In this document: positions 13,578-17,255 of the stretch, piece by piece | Position numbering within the stretch: position 1 is the first letter of the stretch | Layout: each line of letters opens with the position of its first letter | NCBI GenBank assembly: GCA_035524895.1 | Contig: DATLFI010000094.1 | Span: forward strand, 1 to 17,255 | Origin: DATLFI01 sp035524895 | GTDB lineage: Bacteria > Acidobacteriota > Thermoanaerobaculia > Multivoradales > Multivoraceae | Length of the DNA stretch: 17,255 nucleotides | Direction: 5' to 3' | The notes under the pieces: model-generated | Seen by the model: only the letters and a program-made list of their open reading frames with translations | What the model was told of the DNA's origin: nothing | The model's database searches: none | Translations under genes and position numbers: made by a program

Positions 13578-15941
13578 GTGGAAGAGAAGTCGTCGTTATC
13601 GCGGATCGGCAAGTACGAGATCCTCGACAAGATCGGCGAGGGTGGCTTCGGCGTCGTCTACAAGGGACGCGACCCCTTCATCAAGCGGCTGGTCGCAGTC
13701 AAGACCTGCAGCTCGGAGAACCAGCAGGTCCAGCAGCGGTTCTTCCGCGAGGCCGAGATCGCCGGCAACCTCCACCACGCCAACGTCGTCACGATCCACG
13801 ACTTCGGCATCGAGGGAGAGACCCCCTACCTCGTCCAGGAGTTCCTCACGGGCGAGGATCTCGACGTCCTCATCAAGGAGGGCTTCGAGAGCCTGCCGCT
13901 GCCGACCAAGGTGCGCTACCTGCGCGGCATCGCGGACGGCCTGCGCTACGCGCACTCGCAGGGGGTCATCCACCGCGACATCAAGCCGGCCAACATTCGC
14001 GTGCTCGAGAACGGCCGCGTCAAAGTGATGGACTTCGGCATCGCAAAGCTGAAGGACCAGGAGAGTCAGCTCACCCAGACCGGCATGGCGCTGGGCACCG
14101 TCGCCTACATGTCGCCCGAGCAGCTCCGTGGCGAGAAGATCGATCATCGGGTGGACATCTTCTCGTACGGCGTGCTCGCCTACGAGCTGCTGGCAGGGAA
14201 GCGACCTTTCCGCGCCGAGACGGTCTCGACCCTCTTCTACCAGCTCCTCCACGAGCCGCCGCCGCCGATGGAGATGCCACACCTGCCGGCGCAGCTGGTG
14301 GCCGTCGTGGACCGTTGCCTCTCCAAGTCGGTCGAGGAGCGCTACCAGAGCTTCGACGAGGTGATCGCGGCGCTCGATCAGGTCGCGGCGGAGATCACCG
14401 GCGCAGAAGATCTGCACCCCGAGGACCTCTTCCGCCCAGGCGCGCAGAGCGAAGCGGAGTCCTCGGCGCACCGCCTCGCGGCCAAGGCGCTGCGCTCCAT
14501 CGACGCCGGCGACCTCACCGCCGCGGCCATGACCATCAACATGGCCCGCCGCGAGGTCGACCAGGCGACCTTCGAGCGGGTGTTCGGTTCGGTGCTCGCC
14601 GCCTTCCAGGAGCTCGAGCATCGGCAGGCTGCGAGCGCCGCAGCCGGCCCGCGACTCGACGACCCCGCGCAGCTCCTGAGCGACGTGGAGATCAAGCTGC
14701 TGGCCGACGACTACCAGGGCGCAGAGGCGGCGTTGAGCCGACTCGAGGCGCAGATGCCCGGCGACCCGCGAGTGCGTTCCCTGCGCCAGCGCTTCACCGC
14801 CGGGCTGGCCTCGCGACCCACGGCGCCGGGCACCGAGAGCTCGAGCGCTGTCGGACCGCCGCCTCCACAATCCATGGCTCACGCGGTGGAATACGCGGCC
14901 CTCGAGCCGCCGACGCTGCAGCCCTCGCGCGGGTTGGGCCGCCTGCCCATCGCGATCGCCGCTGGCACGGTGGCGATGGCGGCGATTGGCCTGCTGGTGT
15001 GGGTCCTCACTTCGAGCCCGGAGAGCGACGCCGGCGAGGCAGGCGACGGGGAGCAAGAGCGGGTCGGAGAGTCCCTGGAGGACGGTGCGGGCACGACCGG
15101 CACTCCCGACACCTCGGGCACGCTCTCCTCGGCTGGACCGGGCGGGGCCGACGAGAGCGGAGCGCCGGGAAGTGGAGTGTCCCCGAACGGCGGGGACCAG
15201 AGCTCGATCTCGGAGACGAGTCCGCGCTCGTCCGATGCCGGACGAGGCACGGCGGCCACGCCCACCGGCGAAGCTGCCAGCGACGGGACCAGGACTCCAG
15301 CCTCCACATCGGCGAGCACGACACCCAGCAACGACCCGGCACGGGTCACGACCCCGACCGGAACCGGCAATCAAGGGCAACCGAACCGGCCCCCAGACCG
15401 TCCGACCACGACCGATTCGCGAACCCGACCGGACCGTCCGGGCGCCTCGGACTCCGGCGGTGGGCCTGGCGCGAGCGACTCTGACCGCGCGACGGGACCC
15501 GGAACGGGAGCTACTACGGATAGGGCCGCCGAGGAGCGTCGAGAGGACCGGACGCCGCCGGAAACAACGCCCGCGGTCACCACGCCCACGGTGACCACGC
15601 CCGCGATCGACATTGCCGACCTCCGCGAGCAGGATGCGATCCGTCGCACGCTGATCGCCTTCCAGAACGCCTGGAAGAGCCTCGACCACAACGCGATCAA
15701 CACCGTGCACCCGGCTGCTGGTCTGACACGGCGTGATGTCCGCAACTATCGACTCGCCGACGTCTCGTTCCGAGACTGCTCGTTCAACATCCAGAGCGAG
15801 CGCGCCACCGCCAGCTGTCAGGTCACCCGCACTCTTGAGCCGCGCGACGGCAGCAACGCTCAGGTCGAGCGCTTTGCCGGTTTTCGCCTCGTCCGGCGCG
15901 GCAGCGCTTGGGAGATCGAGAGCCTGCTGCCCGGCGGCTGA
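13578..15941 (+). CDS. Transmembrane Ser/Thr protein kinase with NTF2-like outer domain
   Basis: A 787-residue PknB/Pkn-type kinase. GTG 13578 is preferred: AGGA lies 6 nt upstream and the protein then begins MEEKSSLSRIGKYEIL, as usual for these kinases; GTG 13491 would add 29 unlike residues. All catalytic motifs are intact: GEGGFG (20-25), VAVK (K42), HRDIKPAN (D134), DFG (D152), then GTVAYMSPE. Residues 270-430 are helical and probably TPR-like. A membrane helix lies at about 456-480. A Thr/Ser/Pro/Gly/Asp-rich linker of about 200 residues follows, with a VTTPTVTTP repeat. The last 110 residues (AIRRTLIAFQNAWKSLD, then alternating strands, with two cysteines) resemble an NTF2/SnoaL-like fold, replacing the PASTA repeats common in this position. 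It should sense an external cue and phosphorylate cytoplasmic proteins. The preceding MutS-like gene is on the same strand. Confidence 0.93.
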   Translation: MEEKSSLSRIGKYEILDKIGEGGFGVVYKGRDPFIKRLVAVKTCSSENQQVQQRFFREAEIAGNLHHANVVTIHDFGIEGETPYLVQEFLTGEDLDVLIKEGFESLPLPTKVRYLRGIADGLRYAHSQGVIHRDIKPANIRVLENGRVKVMDFGIAKLKDQESQLTQTGMALGTVAYMSPEQLRGEKIDHRVDIFSYGVLAYELLAGKRPFRAETVSTLFYQLLHEPPPPMEMPHLPAQLVAVVDRCLSKSVEERYQSFDEVIAALDQVAAEITGAEDLHPEDLFRPGAQSEAESSAHRLAAKALRSIDAGDLTAAAMTINMARREVDQATFERVFGSVLAAFQELEHRQAASAAAGPRLDDPAQLLSDVEIKLLADDYQGAEAALSRLEAQMPGDPRVRSLRQRFTAGLASRPTAPGTESSSAVGPPPPQSMAHAVEYAALEPPTLQPSRGLGRLPIAIAAGTVAMAAIGLLVWVLTSSPESDAGEAGDGEQERVGESLEDGAGTTGTPDTSGTLSSAGPGGADESGAPGSGVSPNGGDQSSISETSPRSSDAGRGTAATPTGEAASDGTRTPASTSASTTPSNDPARVTTPTGTGNQGQPNRPPDRPTTTDSRTRPDRPGASDSGGGPGASDSDRATGPGTGATTDRAAEERREDRTPPETTPAVTTPTVTTPAIDIADLREQDAIRRTLIAFQNAWKSLDHNAINTVHPAAGLTRRDVRNYRLADVSFRDCSFNIQSERATASCQVTRTLEPRDGSNAQVERFAGFRLVRRGSAWEIESLLPGG
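15574..15605 (+). repeat. Short tandem repeat in kinase linker
   Basis: Near-identical 15-bp units encode VTTPTVTTPA in the extracytoplasmic linker, just before the NTF2-like domain. It is a minor low-complexity repeat. Confidence 0.5.
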
Positions 15942-15951
15942 ACGCAGGTTC

Positions 15952-16766
15952 TCAGGGCAAGGTGTGGCGGCCGCGAGCCGAGGCAGGTCGGCAAGGAAGC
16001 GCTTCGCGTCCGCCTCGCGACCGAGCTCGCCCATGAGCACTCGATAGAGCTGCGCGGTGTCGGTCGACGCGTGGTCGGCGACCAGCGCCTCCTCGATCGC
16101 TCGCACCGCGTCGGCGACGCGCCGCTCGAGCCAGTACGTGCGCGCGACCGCGCGCAACACCGCAGATCGACCCTCCGGCGGCAAGATCCGGAGCGCCCGC
16201 TCGTACTCCGCGCGCGCCGCCTCCGTCCGACCCTGATCGAGCAGCGCGTTGCCGCGCTCGAGCCAATCGACCGCCATCCGCTGCGGATCGCCCTCGGCGA
16301 AGTGCGGGCTGCCCTCGTCGAGCGAGCGCAGCTCGATCTCGAGCGGCGCCGCCTTGCCACCGCCACGAACGATGCCTTCGGACGGCAGAAACCCGGGCGC
16401 CGCCACGCGGATCGGCCAGGTCCCCGGCGGCACGTCGAGCAAGGCGAATCGCCCCTTCGAGTCGGTCCTGGTGACGCGCTCCCCTGCTCCGGCCTCCGCC
16501 GACGTCACCGTCACCGTCACCGTCGCTCCGGCCACGGCGCCGTCGGGACCATGTACCCGCCCGCGCACGACACTCGAGCCGGAGAGGCTCGATGCGGCCG
16601 CTCCGGCGTCAGGCTCCTGGGCGCGCGCCTCTAGCAGTCCACCGGCGAGGCCAGCGCTGCCGAGAAGCACCACCGCGAGCGCCAGGGCCATCGCGGGCAG
16701 GCGCCGCGGCCAGGGCATGCGCCCGCCGCAGTCGCGATCGCGAGACGACGCAGCCGGCGCGGTCAC
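15952..16766 (-). CDS. Exported carboxypeptidase-regulatory-like / TPR protein (3' end unresolved)
   Basis: From GTG 16766 (overlapping the upstream stop as GTGA) the protein has an N-terminal signal peptide. M17 begins MPWPRRLPAMALALAVVLL, and ARA-QE at 47-51 is a fitting signal peptidase I site; ATG 16718 is an alternative start. Residues about 65-150 form a carboxypeptidase regulatory-like beta-sandwich (GRVHGPDGAVAGATVTV, DSKGRFALLDVPPGTWPIRV). Residues about 160-265 are TPR-like helices (WLERGNALLDQGRTEAARAEYERAL). Coding character is clear down to about 15950. In the starting frame there is no stop before 13596, because the frame is in register with, and antisense to, the kinase codons. 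The next frame stops at 15952-15954, 10 bp from the convergent kinase stop, so a single-base shift near the end is suspected. Role unknown; likely periplasmic or outer-surface. Confidence 0.6.
16504..16521. repeat. GTCACC hexamer x3
   Basis: Three exact copies of GTCACC encode the alternating Val/Thr beta-strand (TVTVTV) of the carboxypeptidase-regulatory domain. Confidence 0.5.
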
Positions 16767-17254
16767 AGGTCCACCCGCTCGCCTTCCTCGGCCACCCGGA
16801 AGCCGGCAAGCTCTACGCGTCGCCGCTCGTCACTCGTTGGCGGCAGCACTGGGTTGGTGTGGTTGAGATGGAGGAAGCGGACCTTCGTGCGTTCGGTCGC
16901 GGGGAGCGGCGCAAAACGCCGCATGCTCTCGGCGATCAACGGGTGGGGAAACCCCGACATGTCACGACCCGGCACCTCGCCGTGGTCGAAGAAGCAGCCG
17001 TCGAGGTACGCAACATCGACCGCGGCGATCTCGTCCTCCACCTTCACGCCCCAGCCGTCCCACTCCTCCCAGCCGTTGATGTCGGGGATGAACAGGACCT
17101 TGCTTCGCGGCCCGGCGATCCTGAAACCCACGACCTCCGAGTACTCCTGGCGGTGCGGCACCAGGATCGGCGTCACCGCGAGATGACCCGCGAGTGGCAC
17201 AGGAACTCCGGCCGCGAGCGTCTCGAGACGGATGTTCTCGAAGCGCACGAGCTG
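16763..17254 (-). CDS. PqqB-like metallo-beta-lactamase-fold hydrolase (5' partial)
   Basis: The C-terminal 163 residues are visible; the frame is open to the right edge, so the N-terminus, including the usual HxHxDH metal motif, is outside. The segments VTPILVPHRQEYSEVVGF, VLFIPDINGWEEWD, YLDGCFFDHGEVPGRDM, GFPHPLIAESM and VRFLHLNHTNP follow the PqqB family closely. PqqB is thought to hydroxylate a tyrosine during PQQ cofactor formation. Relatives in genomes without pqqA/C/D/E are annotated simply as MBL-fold hydrolases, so the PQQ role cannot be assumed. Its TGA (16763-16765) overlaps the GTG start of the downstream TPR gene, which implies translational coupling. GTG at 17248 is internal, not the start. 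Confidence 0.87.
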   Translation of the reverse strand, partial: QLVRFENIRLETLAAGVPVPLAGHLAVTPILVPHRQEYSEVVGFRIAGPRSKVLFIPDINGWEEWDGWGVKVEDEIAAVDVAYLDGCFFDHGEVPGRDMSGFPHPLIAESMRRFAPLPATERTKVRFLHLNHTNPVLPPTSDERRRVELAGFRVAEEGERVDL

Positions 17255-17255
17255 G

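Noticed and set aside
11861..15484. 1207-codon plus-strand frame across MutS-like and kinase genes
   Set aside because: Runs through two well-supported genes in another frame; Arg/Pro/Ala-rich throughout with no domain.
13596..15941. Extension of the TPR protein antisense to the kinase
   Set aside because: The openness is explained by rarity of TTA/CTA/TCA codons in the in-register kinase frame; the extension has no recognisable domain.

Overview
The window is about 70% G+C by eye, with dense genes, short gaps and several 4-bp ATGA/GTGA overlaps. It carries membrane-anchored Ser/Thr kinase-type proteins with long Pro/Ala/Thr-rich linkers, and a carboxypeptidase-regulatory/TPR secreted protein. 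This mix suggests a large-genome environmental bacterium of the Acidobacteriota or Myxococcota kind. That is an inference from gene content; no marker gene is present. I see no tRNA, rRNA, CRISPR array, insertion sequence or phage gene.

Left block (1-4483, + strand). A 5'-truncated RND efflux permease is translationally coupled to a 63-aa DUF2892 membrane protein. An ArsR-family repressor with three cysteines, a DUF302 protein and a helix-hairpin-helix (PolX-like) DNA-binding protein follow. Spacing and overlaps make this one operon, plausibly a thiol/metal- or sulfide-responsive efflux and stress unit. The last gene is frameshifted near 4307-4317, where an 11-bp sequence reads as two consecutive family motifs in two frames. 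This looks like a 14-bp deletion between direct repeats.

Middle block (4547-8003, - strand). Going downstream, a DEAD-box RNA helicase is followed by an NfeD-like OB-fold membrane protein and a flotillin. The last two form the classic YuaF/FloT- or YqiJ/YqiK-type membrane microdomain pair. A near-perfect 19-bp inverted repeat (8145-8183) sits between the helicase and the gene upstream of it.

Right block (8180-15941). A long minus-strand gene encodes a predicted pseudokinase domain, a linker with repeated TMLGIDP and TVMxPxP motifs, one transmembrane helix and an extracytoplasmic helical plus beta-sandwich region. It has a credible in-frame internal start. A 73-bp gap separates it from a divergent MutS-family ATPase with neither mismatch-recognition nor Smr domains. 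A catalytically intact transmembrane Ser/Thr kinase follows, with an NTF2-like extracytoplasmic domain. An active kinase, a pseudokinase carrying threonine motifs and a MutS-like ATPase together are the best candidate here for an undescribed signalling module.

Right edge (15952-17254, - strand). A PqqB-like metallo-beta-lactamase-fold hydrolase, cut by the window end, is coupled by a GTGA overlap to an exported carboxypeptidase-regulatory/TPR protein. The 3' end of the latter is unresolved because its frame stays open through the convergent kinase gene.
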